A DNA stretch of 64,000 bases from Tolypothrix sp. FACHB-123 (lineage in GTDB: Bacteria > Cyanobacteriota > Cyanobacteriia > Cyanobacteriales > Nostocaceae), in contig NZ_JACJRE010000032.1 in assembly GCF_014697075.1 (NCBI RefSeq), positions 1 to 64,000 of the forward strand, in the 5' to 3' direction. The notes under the pieces are model-generated. The model saw only the letters and a list, made by a program, of their open reading frames with translations. It ran no database searches and was not told the DNA's origin. The position numbers were made by a program, and so were the translations under genes. This document shows positions 1-8,366 of this stretch, piece after piece. How positions within the stretch are numbered: the first letter of the stretch is position 1; every line of letters starts with the position of its first letter.

Positions 1-332
1 ATGTCAATACATATAAGGCTTTTGGCAAAATAAAGATGCTTTTTTTGTGTTTATATGAGTGCTATAACTAATAATTTGGCATAATAGCTACTGAAGAACC
101 ACATTTTCTTTTCTTTTGCCTTGCTCTAACTCAAGATAAAAATATCTACAAAATTTTTTTTAACATCATCTTTAGGTTAGCTTAGATTAAGCTTTGGGTT
201 GGACTGTGTTTGTAAATGTCAACATTGAATCCCACACAAGGCGGCGAAACCCCGCCCCTGCAATTACATATCAAAACGCGGATTGGTATTAACTCTCACC
301 AATGCCCCATGCCCGATGCCCCATGCCCTATT
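1..332. other. Gene-free left edge with ATGCCCC tandem repeat
   Basis: No convincing gene lies here. The first 200 bases are AT-rich. Bases 301-331 hold a run of imperfect ATGCCCC/ATGCCCG units, the same family of short tandem repeat that reappears at 8278-8320, 60527-60542 and 63588-63610. A short plus-strand reading frame at 216-452 crosses the repeat and runs into the convergent ClC gene, so I treat it as non-coding. Confidence 0.6.
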
Positions 333-1628
333 TCAATGCACCACTTCTGTTTGGTTTTTGAGTTGAGATGCAATCAAGGGAACTTTAGGTGCAAGGAAAA
401 ATCCCATCAAACTAGCAAAAAGTATGGGTGTGAAGGGACTAAAGTTAGTTAATTTCGACAGCAGTAAAGTGGTGCTGATGGGTGTGCGCGTCACTGCTGC
501 ATTAATCGCCGCCATTGTACAAATCATTGCTAAAGCCGGATTAACTCCAGGAATTAACATGGCTACGGCTTTACCAACACAAGCACCAGTAAAAAATAGA
601 GGAATAATAAATCCACCACGCCAGCCACCTGTAACAGTCATGCTGATGGCTGCCATTTTACCTAAAGCGAGTAATAACAAGAAAATAGCCGTAAAGTTAC
701 TATTAAGAACAGTTTCTAATTCTTCATGTCCAAAATAACGGGTAAGAGGCAAAATCGTGGCTAAACTGCCAATTCCTAAGCCGGCGATTGTGGTACGTAT
801 ATAAATGGGGCCGGGGATACTAGTAAATAAGCGATCGCAACTGCGAAAAATCGCCATAAAAATCCAGCCGACTACTGCACCTAAAATACCAAAGGCGATC
901 GCTACAGCAAAATCATCAATATTATGTAAGTTGTATTGGGGAAAAGTCCAAGTTGGCGCAATTCCTAAATGGGTGATAGCTGCAAATACTAAATAACTGG
1001 CGCAACTAGCCACAATTGCCGGCATAAGTGCTTCGTAATATTCCACAATATGCTGATGATGCAAAATCTCTAAAGCAAACATCGCACCCCCCAACGGCGC
1101 GCCAAATAAAGCCGTAAAACCTGCCGCCATCGCTGCTAAACTCATAGATCTGAGGTCTTCACCTTGGAGTTTTAAGCGATCGCCTACCCAAGTACCAAAG
1201 GAACCAGTTACCTGTACTAAGGGCGCTTCTGGCCCCGCACTCCCACCAGCTGAGATACTAGCTAAAGATGCGAGAATCATTGAGGGATTTTTTCGCATAT
1301 CCAGCCTACCGCCGCGAAAGTGAATATTATCGACAATCACAGCGATTTCACCCGGATTTCCCAGAAAATGAATCACTAAGCCAATTAATAAACCACTAAG
1401 CGGCATAATCAACAGCAGACTCAACCCTTGAAAATGTCGCAGTTCATGCGTAATCAGTTCAAGAATATGCCAATACAAACCAGCAAATAAACCACTCACA
1501 GTCCCCACAGCTATCCAGCAGAGAACCCAGCGAGAAATCATCAAAGGATGACGCCTAGCCAAGCCAAAAAGTTGAGAAATCGTCCAACGTTGAGTTTGGT
1601 TGCTATTCGGTGGCTGATTTGGTAGCAC
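333..1628 (-). CDS. ClC-family voltage-gated chloride channel/antiporter
   Basis: A 431-residue integral membrane protein of the ClC family, which moves chloride (often in exchange for protons) across the membrane. Diagnostic motifs are visible. GPEAPLVQ at about residues 132-139 aligns with the GREGPTVQ motif of E. coli ClC and keeps the gating glutamate (E134). GGFIIP near residue 350 matches the GxFxP anion-pathway motif. Many hydrophobic helices fill the rest. There is no C-terminal CBS pair, so this is the short bacterial form. It stands alone, reading away from its neighbour. Family assignment is secure; channel versus antiporter behaviour cannot be read from the sequence. Confidence 0.93.
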   Translation of the reverse strand: MLPNQPPNSNQTQRWTISQLFGLARRHPLMISRWVLCWIAVGTVSGLFAGLYWHILELITHELRHFQGLSLLLIMPLSGLLIGLVIHFLGNPGEIAVIVDNIHFRGGRLDMRKNPSMILASLASISAGGSAGPEAPLVQVTGSFGTWVGDRLKLQGEDLRSMSLAAMAAGFTALFGAPLGGAMFALEILHHQHIVEYYEALMPAIVASCASYLVFAAITHLGIAPTWTFPQYNLHNIDDFAVAIAFGILGAVVGWIFMAIFRSCDRLFTSIPGPIYIRTTIAGLGIGSLATILPLTRYFGHEELETVLNSNFTAIFLLLLALGKMAAISMTVTGGWRGGFIIPLFFTGACVGKAVAMLIPGVNPALAMICTMAAINAAVTRTPISTTLLLSKLTNFSPFTPILFASLMGFFLAPKVPLIASQLKNQTEVVH

Positions 1629-1803
1629 TGCTTATTTCCTGTTTTGAAACGAAATATACAGAATCATTACGTTTTCCATAGTAAAGGTTATTGGCAATGA
1701 AAAAGCAGCTTGCGTCTTCAGGATGAGCGATTTAAGCCCCCAGATAGTGTGTACCTAGCAACCAGAAAATTTAAGCTTGGCGTATAAATTGGGGTAAATA
1801 GTC

Positions 1804-2022
1804 ATGAATAAAGAAACCGTTCCTAGCCAAGCCGAAAAGATGAATCCGGAAGGTGATGCATCGCAATTAAGCCCAGAAACCCTAGATAAAATCAAACATC
1901 CAGCGAAAATGGATGATGTCATCCGGGAACAATCAGCCGAAGAACGTCGCTCCAACCCGGCTTTAGTCCCGGAAATGCTAGATGAACCAACCGACGAGAT
2001 GATTGGCTTTACCAAAGAGTAG
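1804..2022 (+). CDS. Small acidic hydrophilic protein, function unknown
   Basis: A 72-residue, highly charged protein rich in Glu, Asp, Lys and Pro, with no membrane segment or cysteine. It looks soluble and possibly unstructured. The phrasing (LSPETLDKI, then DDVIREQSAEERR, then an acidic tail) looks like a real gene, and the ATG follows a short upstream region. The opposite strand is also open here (1755-2015), but that frame gives a Ser-rich composition typical of a shadow. A perfect palindrome follows just after the stop. I do not recognise the family. Confidence 0.6.
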   Translation: MNKETVPSQAEKMNPEGDASQLSPETLDKIKHPAKMDDVIREQSAEERRSNPALVPEMLDEPTDEMIGFTKE

Positions 2023-2038
2023 AATAAATGACAATTGT

Positions 2039-2062
2039 AGAGACGCGATTAATCGCGTCTCT
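2039..2062. terminator. Perfect 24-nt palindrome between convergent genes
   Basis: The arms AGAGACGCGATT and AATCGCGTCTCT form a perfect 12-bp inverted repeat with no spacer, between the stop of the small plus-strand gene (2022) and the stop of the minus-strand binding protein (2065). It is probably a bidirectional terminator. GTAGAGACGCG-type palindromes are also a dispersed repeat in Nostocales genomes, so it may be a mobile palindrome. Confidence 0.6.
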
Positions 2063-2064
2063 GA

Positions 2065-2871
2065 TTAATTTGGTAACTTTGACGGTTTAGTACCCATCCA
2101 TTTTTGATAAATTTGCTCGTAGGTACCATTCGCCAATAAAGTGCCTATGCCTTTGTTAATTGTCTCTAAATAAGGAGAATTGTGGGGTGTAGCAATCCCA
2201 TAAAATTCTTCTGTAAGCAGGTTACTCACAACTTTAATACCTTTGAGTTGACCAGTTTTGATGGCATACAATGTAGCAAAGGCATCGCTAATTACTGCAT
2301 CAACGTTACCATTTTGCAAGTCTTGAAAGAAATCAGGGCCGGAATTAAAGGTAATAATTTGGGCGTTGGGGATGGTTTTGGCAAAATCTGCCCCTGTTGA
2401 GCCAATTTGCACCCCGATTTTTTTTCCTTTAAGACTGTTGATGTCTTGAATATCTTGGTTGTTGGCGCGAACTGCGATCGCCAGTCCAGCTTTAAAATAA
2501 GGTCGAGAAAAGGAAATTGTTTTCTGGCGTTCGGCGGTAATGGTAATCCCATTAATCGCTGCATCTACTCTTTTGGCTTGTAATGTAGATATCATGCCAT
2601 CAAAAGGTAGACTTTCCCATTCCACTTGTAAACCTGCTACCTGAGCGATCGCATTCATCAGATCGATATCAAAACCTTGGAGATTACCGTTAGCATTTTT
2701 CATCTCAAACGGTACAAAGGTTGGATCTGTAGCCACTTTCAGCGTTTTCAATCCTGAGTTTGGGCTAATGCTACTCGTGTGCAGCAAACTATTACAAGCA
2801 ATCGTTAATAACAGACAGCTTAAGCCCAAAATTAGTTGACGCCATTTCCTCTTAATCGCTTTCACTACCAA
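2065..2871 (-). CDS. Polar amino-acid ABC transporter substrate-binding lipoprotein
   Basis: A 268-residue periplasmic solute-binding protein of the SBP_bac_3 (GlnH/HisJ-like) family. The N-terminus is a lipoprotein signal: a positively charged start, a hydrophobic core, then TIAC, giving lipidation at about Cys26. Family features follow: LKVATDPTFVPFEM at the start of lobe 1, GFDIDLMNAIAQ, DAAINGITIT, and the hinge/second-lobe phrases KGKKIGVQIGSTGADFAK and GNVDAVISDAFATLYAI. No permease or ATPase gene is adjacent, so it probably works with subunits encoded elsewhere. The exact ligand (glutamine, arginine or another polar amino acid) cannot be assigned. Confidence 0.9.
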   Translation of the reverse strand: MVVKAIKRKWRQLILGLSCLLLTIACNSLLHTSSISPNSGLKTLKVATDPTFVPFEMKNANGNLQGFDIDLMNAIAQVAGLQVEWESLPFDGMISTLQAKRVDAAINGITITAERQKTISFSRPYFKAGLAIAVRANNQDIQDINSLKGKKIGVQIGSTGADFAKTIPNAQIITFNSGPDFFQDLQNGNVDAVISDAFATLYAIKTGQLKGIKVVSNLLTEEFYGIATPHNSPYLETINKGIGTLLANGTYEQIYQKWMGTKPSKLPN

Positions 2872-3023
2872 TCAAATACAGAGTGTGCAAAGTTTATCTA
2901 CATGATTATTGCGCTTGTTTCCCAATACATGCTCATAAGAATCTATAATTGCATATACCTAATTTCCAGATACATTATTACCTGGTGTAGGTGAAAGCCT
3001 CTGAGGACAATGCAATCTGAAGA

Positions 3024-3049
3024 CCAGAAATCTCCAGATTTAAGACTGG
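3024..3049 (+). promoter_or_regulatory. Leader hairpin overlapping the moaD-like ribosome-binding region
   Basis: CCAG (3024-3027) pairs with CTGG (3046-3049), and inside it AAATCT (3028-3033) pairs with AGATTT (3036-3041). The 3' arm runs into the GGGG at 3048-3051 that is the only ribosome-binding candidate for the ATG at 3065. The fold could mask translation start. I could not match it to a named riboswitch. Confidence 0.35.
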
Positions 3050-3064
3050 GGAACAAAAAATATT

Positions 3065-3325
3065 ATGTCTAATTCTGAAATTACTATAACCGTCAAGCTA
3101 TTTGCTGCTTATCAAGAAGCCTATGGCAAATCAGAACTGGTGTTAGAATTTCCCGATGGTACACCAGTGAGTGCAGTATGCGATCGCTTAATTGCCGAAC
3201 ATCCAGAATTGAAAAAATGGCGAGATTTAACGCGCTTTGGGATTAATCTGATATTTGTTAAACCAGACACTCCTTTGCAAAATGGCGATGAAGTAGTATT
3301 AATTCCGCCGGTGAGTGGTGGTTAA
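3065..3325 (+). CDS. MoaD/ThiS family sulfur-carrier protein
   Basis: An 86-residue ubiquitin-like protein ending in PPVSGG. The C-terminal Gly-Gly is the tail that is adenylated and thiocarboxylated in MoaD and ThiS. The opening ITVKLFAAYQEAYGKSE and the segment VVLIPPVSGG are typical of MoaD, the small subunit of molybdopterin synthase. In cyanobacteria similar MoaD/ThiS proteins also occur away from moa genes, often near threonine synthase, so the sulfur acceptor here is uncertain. No moa or thi gene is adjacent. A hairpin lies just before the start codon. Confidence 0.85.
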   Translation: MSNSEITITVKLFAAYQEAYGKSELVLEFPDGTPVSAVCDRLIAEHPELKKWRDLTRFGINLIFVKPDTPLQNGDEVVLIPPVSGG

Positions 3326-3420
3326 ATCAATAGGCGATCGCATAGAACCTCGGAAATTCCTTAGACTAGTAATGGAGTAGCAGATATTGCTCGAATATTT
3401 GCCATAAATTGCAGTTGGTC

Positions 3421-4833
3421 ATGGTTACTACCTACGAAATGCCGAACAAACTTGCGGATGCACAAAATTTGCTTTCTGATTTAATCTCCCGCTACTCATC
3501 TCGTGTAGATTATTTGATGATTCGCTTAGAACAAGCAGAAGGTACGGATATCTTGTTGCGGGGAGACAAGGTAGAAACCTTGAGCGAAGGGATTTCAATG
3601 GGCGGACATATTCGCGCTTGTTATAAAGGTGGCTGGGGACTGAGCTGTTTTAATCGACTTTCGACAATTCAAGAACGGATCGAAGAAGCGATCGCTGCTG
3701 CGCGTATGGTAGGCGATGAAGAGACTGTACTTGCACCGATAGATCCAGTTCAAACGATATGTCAGCTTCCCCTCACGGGGACAGATCCACGCAAAATTTC
3801 TTTAAGTCAGAAAAAACAATTATGCGATCGCTATTCTGATGTCCTCAAAAGTATCGATCCGCGAATTACAACAACTTCAGTCCGCTATGCTGACAGCGCC
3901 CAAAAAATTATCCTCGCCACCTCAGAAGGAACATTAATTGAACAATCTTGGGTGGACATGGAAATGCGCTTCGCTGCGACAGCCAGAAACGGCGAAACCG
4001 TGCAAACCGGGAGAGAAACCACCGGTTCCCGCAAAGCCTATGAAGACTTAACAAGTTTAGATGAACAAGTCAAAAGTGCAGCCCAAAGAGCGATCGCAGC
4101 CTTAACTCTACCACCAGTCAAAGGTAACACTTATACCGTCGTCATTGACCCCATACTTACCGGGTTATTCGTCCACGAAGCTTTTGGACATCTATCTGAA
4201 GCTGACATGGCTTACGAAAACCCAGACCTGTTAGAGGTTATGACCATCGGCAGACGATTTGGCCCCGAAGAACTACAAATCTTTGATGGTGCGGCACCCG
4301 CAGGACATCGTGGTAGTTATTTTTACGATGATGAAGGCACACCAGCCACCACAACTCAACTAATTAAAGATGGTATATTAGTTGGACGCTTGCACTCCCG
4401 TGAAACCGCCGGCAAACTAGACGAAACACCCACAGGTAATGCGCGGTGTTTAAATTATCATTTTATGCCCATCGTCCGCATGACAAATACCTGGATTGAA
4501 CGGGGTAAAACACCAGTTGCAGACTTATTTACTAACATCAAAGAAGGCGTATATGCTCGTAATTGGTTAGGTGGAATGACCAATGGCGAAATGTTTACCT
4601 TTAGCGCTGGCGAAGCCTGGATGATTAGAAACGGCCAAATAGCCGAACCTGTCCGAGATGTCACGCTTTCAGGTAACGTTTTTCAAACATTAGCAGATAT
4701 TGAAGCAATTGGTGATGACTTTTACTGGGACGAATCCGGCGGTTGTGGTAAAGGCGGACAAAATGGTTTACCTGTTGGCTGTGGCGGCCCCAGTTTACGA
4801 ATTCGTGACGTAGTCGTCGGTGGCGAAAGTTAA
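3421..4833 (+). CDS. tldD: TldD/PmbA family metalloprotease
   Basis: A protein of about 470 residues in the TldD/PmbA (peptidase U62) family. Its members form TldD-TldE heterodimers that degrade unfolded peptides and help mature some modified peptides. The zinc motif HEAFGH (HExxxH) is at about residues 252-257, in the usual context FVHEAFGHLSEAD. The C-terminal GMTNGEMFTFSAGEAW and GGCGKGGQNGLPVGCGGP segments are also typical. A TTG at 3409 would extend the frame by four residues; the ATG at 3421 is preferred. The partner gene (pmbA/tldE) is not downstream in this window. Confidence 0.92.
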   Translation: MVTTYEMPNKLADAQNLLSDLISRYSSRVDYLMIRLEQAEGTDILLRGDKVETLSEGISMGGHIRACYKGGWGLSCFNRLSTIQERIEEAIAAARMVGDEETVLAPIDPVQTICQLPLTGTDPRKISLSQKKQLCDRYSDVLKSIDPRITTTSVRYADSAQKIILATSEGTLIEQSWVDMEMRFAATARNGETVQTGRETTGSRKAYEDLTSLDEQVKSAAQRAIAALTLPPVKGNTYTVVIDPILTGLFVHEAFGHLSEADMAYENPDLLEVMTIGRRFGPEELQIFDGAAPAGHRGSYFYDDEGTPATTTQLIKDGILVGRLHSRETAGKLDETPTGNARCLNYHFMPIVRMTNTWIERGKTPVADLFTNIKEGVYARNWLGGMTNGEMFTFSAGEAWMIRNGQIAEPVRDVTLSGNVFQTLADIEAIGDDFYWDESGGCGKGGQNGLPVGCGGPSLRIRDVVVGGES

Positions 4834-4860
4834 ACATTAGTAATTCGTAATTAATTAATA

Positions 4861-4916
4861 ATTACAAATTACAAATTACAAATTACGAATTACGAATTAC
4901 GAATTACGAATTACCA
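4861..4916. repeat. Heptameric tandem repeat (ATTACRA)n
   Basis: Eight direct heptamers: three ATTACAA, four ATTACGA and one ATTACCA. An inverted partial copy (TAATTCGTAATTAATT) lies just upstream at about 4850-4865, so the transcript could fold back. This is the short tandemly repeated repetitive (STRR) class known from heterocystous cyanobacteria, located in the gap after tldD. Confidence 0.85.
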
Positions 4917-5131
4917 ACCTGTAGGCTATGCTTTTAAGCATAGGGCAAACACATCTAATTTTTGATTGTGCTTATTTCCATGACCTTATGCACATAAAAA
5001 TTTGACGTTCTTGGTCATGCTTTGCGTAAATCCTGTTGTATTTGTATCAGCAATTGACTAACAGAGGGGAAACTACTCATCAAAATTTGCCCGGCTGTTA
5101 AACAGGATTTAGTGTGAAAGGTAGTTGAGAA

Positions 5132-6535
5132 ATGGATAACACTTCCACGACGCAAAGCAGCGCCAGTAATTCCCTATTGGCCAGATTTAATTTAGGACTC
5201 ACTAAAAAGAAAATAGGCTTTGCTTCCTTAATTGTCTTTTTTGCTTTGCTTAGTTTGGGTGGTTTTTGGTTTACTGGTAGGTATAAATTCGCGAATAAAA
5301 TGCCAGTTAAAGTCAGAGAATTTTCTAATGCTGAGTATCCGGCTAATCCCGCTTTGTTAAGCAAAAACTACCAAAGATATGCGAACCGCAAATTAACCAT
5401 TATCAAGAAAGATACTAATCGCTTTGACTTTGTGTTAGAACCTACAAACACAAAAACAGCGAAGGTAGTTATTAAAAATGTTGACCTCACATTACTAGTA
5501 CCTAAATTACCAGAATGGGTGAAAAAAGATAAGAATTTAGAATTAATCGCTTTGATTGAGCGAGAGTGGAACCGACAACAGGTGACTTTTCCTGCTAACT
5601 CAGAAAATATAGAAATCAGTGGTGGTGATGGCTTTGAAAAACAAAATATCACCGAAATTGCCGTAAGTAACAATTGCTTAAATGCTGGTTACTGGGAAAT
5701 TGCGCTGTTTACCAAGGAGGATAATAATAAATCTTTGTATTACCAAGGTTGGTTTACTTTCCCCTTAGGACATTACAAAAATGTTTTTGAGAATAACAAT
5801 AAAATTTCCTATTGGGATTATTGGTGGCAATTAGAACATTGGCAAGAACCAAGTGATGCCATCATCAAAAGTAATCTGCTGCGCAACGTTATTGATGAAA
5901 AAGCAGTTAATGTTACCTTTCCTTTAGATGAAAGGATTATTTCTTCAGGAGAACAGAGTAGAAAAATTCGCACCACACTTACTAATAACCTCATCACTTG
6001 GCGAGATTTTTACAACAATCAACGCGAAATTCAATTTGCAACGTTTCTTGCACCAGGATTTTATCAACCAGCACAACCTTGGAATACTCAATATTGGCGA
6101 ATTGGCAAATTTGAGAAAGGCATTTTACGGAATGTTAAGCCTGTGAATAATTCGGTAATTTTACAGGAAATTGAGTTATTGTTTACTGATACCAAGACAG
6201 GCGAAAAAAATAAGTTCGCAATCGGTGGATTTAATTGGCAAGAGTTACCTAAATTGCCAATTACCGATTATGCTAAGGGCTTATCCATGCCACTGGGTAT
6301 AGGATTACCACCATTTTTTCAAAGCTACGAAGATTTAAACCAAAAAAATCCAGATAAGAGCAATTATTTCAGTTTGCTTTTAGATTCTCAAAATCGCTGG
6401 ATTAATCATCACCAATTAGGGGTTGATGGTACAATCATGCATCTAGATAAAGAAAACCCTAATATTTTGCATCTTTATTTACTTTCCTATGAAAGAAATA
6501 CGCTAATTGCCCATTTTTTGGTTAATCGAGAATAA
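5132..6535 (+). CDS. Membrane-anchored protein of unknown function
   Basis: A 467-residue protein I cannot assign to a family. About 25 polar residues come first, then one strongly hydrophobic segment (IGFASLIVFFALLSLGGFWF, about residues 29-48), then a long hydrophilic domain rich in aromatic residues and beta-type stretches. This suggests a type II membrane protein with its bulk outside the cytoplasm. There is no lipobox, no catalytic motif, and only one cysteine in the large domain. It stands alone and converges on the small membrane protein that follows, with a hairpin between them. Confidence 0.75.
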   Translation: MDNTSTTQSSASNSLLARFNLGLTKKKIGFASLIVFFALLSLGGFWFTGRYKFANKMPVKVREFSNAEYPANPALLSKNYQRYANRKLTIIKKDTNRFDFVLEPTNTKTAKVVIKNVDLTLLVPKLPEWVKKDKNLELIALIEREWNRQQVTFPANSENIEISGGDGFEKQNITEIAVSNNCLNAGYWEIALFTKEDNNKSLYYQGWFTFPLGHYKNVFENNNKISYWDYWWQLEHWQEPSDAIIKSNLLRNVIDEKAVNVTFPLDERIISSGEQSRKIRTTLTNNLITWRDFYNNQREIQFATFLAPGFYQPAQPWNTQYWRIGKFEKGILRNVKPVNNSVILQEIELLFTDTKTGEKNKFAIGGFNWQELPKLPITDYAKGLSMPLGIGLPPFFQSYEDLNQKNPDKSNYFSLLLDSQNRWINHHQLGVDGTIMHLDKENPNILHLYLLSYERNTLIAHFLVNRE

Positions 6536-6548
6536 ACGAAATCTTGTA

Positions 6549-6567
6549 GGGTGGGCAATGCTCACCC
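6549..6567. terminator. GGGTGGGC hairpin between convergent genes
   Basis: GGGTGGGC and GCTCACCC can form an eight-pair stem (one G-U) around an AAT loop. It sits 13 bases after the stop of the plus-strand gene and 18 bases before the stop of the minus-strand gene. It has no T-tract, so it may be a dispersed repeat used as a bidirectional terminator. Confidence 0.5.
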
Positions 6568-6585
6568 GATGAAGTTATATATTAA

Positions 6586-6903
6586 TTACTCAAATTTGAC
6601 TTGCTTGAGTAAAGCTATCCACATATCTGATGGGTCGGTATAATAATCAATTGACTCAACTTTATACCGAGAATTGGATTTTAAAATTATGTGATCGTGG
6701 AGCTTAATACCTTTTCCTGTTCCGGTCATATAAGCTTCCATACCTTCATCTATAATTTCCAAGATGTAGTCTTTGCCCGCAACTAATTGGCTGTAATCAT
6801 GTACTTTAGTATTTAGTTTGAATTCCTTTGTTAAAGAGCGTATTGGTAAGAACACACTGAATAAAATAAAGGTGAAATTAATACCTGTTCTAATCAGAGA
6901 CAT
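6586..6903 (-). CDS. Small protein with N-terminal membrane segment, unknown function
   Basis: About 105 residues beginning MSLIRTGINFTFILFSVFL. The start at 6903 is chosen because GGAG lies nine bases before that ATG; a longer frame from 6951 has no such signal. One hydrophobic segment (signal or anchor) precedes a small, probably beta-rich domain (VAGKDYILEIIDEGMEAY, ILKSNSRYKVESIDYY). I recognise no family. The long AT-rich gap upstream is its only promoter space. Confidence 0.6.
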   Translation of the reverse strand: MSLIRTGINFTFILFSVFLPIRSLTKEFKLNTKVHDYSQLVAGKDYILEIIDEGMEAYMTGTGKGIKLHDHIILKSNSRYKVESIDYYTDPSDMWIALLKQVKFE

Positions 6904-7668
6904 AAGTGAGTTCTCCAAAATAATTTCTTTAACAGCAGAGTAATGATCCAATCAACAACCAAAAAGTTAGTAAAAAGTTTCGTTTCTGATAATATACAAT
7001 TTAAATTATTATTGCTCAGATAGAGAAAAATTATTTTTTGTTAAAAATAATTCTAACTTAGAGGAATTATCGCAATTTTTTTGCTATACAATTAGGTGGC
7101 GATTTTGTTGATAAAATCGGATATAGCCAGCAATACCTACCCTATATTTGAAGAGTAGGTAATTTTGCCAATAAATTACACTGGAATCTAGAAAAGATTT
7201 TATGTGTTGATAAACAAGTAACTGCACTGATATTTGGTAAAAACCAACCAAATATTGTTCAGTTATCTATATTTATGATGAAAATGTAAAAGTCAGCACC
7301 CTAAAAAATAAATTTTGAGTTTATAAAGCTTGTCAACCAATTTTCTACATCAAAGACATTACTATTATCTAATATAAAAAATGAAATTACTTTAATTAAT
7401 ATTTAATTATTAGATAAAGTTAATCTTATTTTTACAACCCATATACAATGAGTCATATTAGGGTCAATCTGGTTACTAATTAGCCCTATATCCTCAATAT
7501 AAATACCTGTTTAATTAACAGTTTACAACCCGATTGTACGATCGTCTACTGTGAAAACACCAAGATAGTATGTACTTTTGAGAAAATTACAAACACTTTG
7601 GTATTTCGATTGACAATAATTTAATTTTAAATGAAAACGAGACTATAAATTTTTTCAATGGACAGAAA
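6904..7668. other. AT-rich intergenic region without a recognisable gene
   Basis: About 760 bases with no plausible coding frame. It lies between the start of the small minus-strand gene and the stop of minus-strand coaE. It holds a small inverted repeat, TACCTAC (7134-7140) against GTAGGTA (7155-7161), and an NtcA-like site (listed separately). An unannotated small RNA is possible but not shown. Confidence 0.5.
7536..7578 (+). promoter_or_regulatory. Candidate NtcA-activated promoter with no downstream gene
   Basis: GTA-CGATCGTC-TAC (7536-7549) fits the NtcA consensus GTAN8TAC exactly. It is followed after 23 bases by TACTTT (7573-7578), which fits the TAN3T -10 element at the canonical spacing. 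Transcription would run rightward, towards the 3' end of coaE on the opposite strand, where there is no plus-strand gene. A chance match is quite possible in AT-rich DNA. Confidence 0.3.
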
Positions 7669-8277
7669 TTAAATTGGATTATGAGATGAGCTACCTTGTG
7701 CCAATGCAACATCTACCTGTTGCAGCAATATTTCTAGTGTAGAGGAATTATCTAACACCACATCTGCGAGATCTGCTTTTTCTGTCAGCGGCATTTGGCT
7801 ATTAATTCTAGCTTGTGCTTGCTCTTGAGTTAAGTGATTGCGCTGCATTAACCTTTGTAACTGTTGTGATGGGGAACAGGACACTACCCAAATTTCTGTT
7901 ATTAAATGAGTCATTTTGACTTCAAATAGCAGCGGTATGACTAATACTAATATGGGTGCAGAGGATTGGGCGATCGCCTCTTGAAAGCGATCGCCTACAT
8001 AAGGATGAATTAAACTTTCTACCCAATTGCGTTCATCTGGACGCGCAAAAATAATTTCCCCCAGCTTTGGGCGGTTTAGGTTACCATCTGGGAGTAAAAC
8101 ATCAGTGTCATAACGTTGGGCGATCGCCCTGAGAATTGGTGAACCAACAGCCACTGCATCTCTAGCATAAATATCTGCATCAAAAATCGGCAGATTATAA
8201 GCATTAGCCAAATAATCAGCGACAGTGGATTTACCTGTGGCAATACCTCCGGTTAAACCGATGATACGTTTAGTCAT
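7669..8277 (-). CDS. coaE: Dephospho-CoA kinase
   Basis: About 202 residues. It catalyses the last step of coenzyme A synthesis: ATP-dependent phosphorylation of the 3'-hydroxyl of dephospho-CoA. The protein opens MTKRIIGLTGGIATGKST, whose P-loop GGIATGKST is at residues 10-18. DADIYARDAV, the lid region with QRLMQRNHLTQEQAQARI, and ADLADVVLDNS complete the family pattern. I place the start at 8277. The frame stays open upstream to 8319, but those 14 codons are made of the ATGCCCC tandem repeat and would give an artificial MPNAPCPMPHAPYP leader. Confidence 0.95.
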   Translation of the reverse strand: MTKRIIGLTGGIATGKSTVADYLANAYNLPIFDADIYARDAVAVGSPILRAIAQRYDTDVLLPDGNLNRPKLGEIIFARPDERNWVESLIHPYVGDRFQEAIAQSSAPILVLVIPLLFEVKMTHLITEIWVVSCSPSQQLQRLMQRNHLTQEQAQARINSQMPLTEKADLADVVLDNSSTLEILLQQVDVALAQGSSSHNPI

Positions 8278-8320
8278 GGGATATGGGGCATGGGGCATTG
8301 GGCATGGGGCATTGGGCATT
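8278..8320. repeat. ATGCCCC-type tandem repeat upstream of coaE
   Basis: On the minus strand this reads as alternating ATGCCCC and ATGCCCA units, ending six bases before the coaE start codon. It is an intergenic STRR that happens to be open in the coaE frame. Confidence 0.8.
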
Positions 8321-8328
8321 GGTTAACA

Positions 8329-8363
8329 GTCAACCGTCAACCGTCAACCGTCAACCGTCAACA
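8329..8363. repeat. Heptameric tandem repeat (GTCAACC)5
   Basis: Five consecutive heptamers: four exact GTCAACC and a final GTCAACA. They lie between coaE and the stop codon of the cobA-hemD gene. A typical cyanobacterial STRR, next to a second STRR of a different sequence. Confidence 0.85.
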
Positions 8364-8366
8364 TTG

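Noticed and set aside
216-452. A 78-codon plus-strand frame at the left edge
   Set aside because: Mostly translated ATGCCCC repeat and antisense ClC sequence.
1755-2015. An 86-codon minus-strand frame opposite the small acidic gene
   Set aside because: Ser-rich shadow of the plus-strand gene, without ribosome site or recognisable features.
4861-4916. Regular repeats resembling a CRISPR
   Set aside because: Unit is seven bases with no spacers; it is an STRR.
8329-8363. GTCAACC repeats considered as CRISPR or origin iterons
   Set aside because: Seven-base units without spacers and no replication gene nearby; a typical cyanobacterial STRR.
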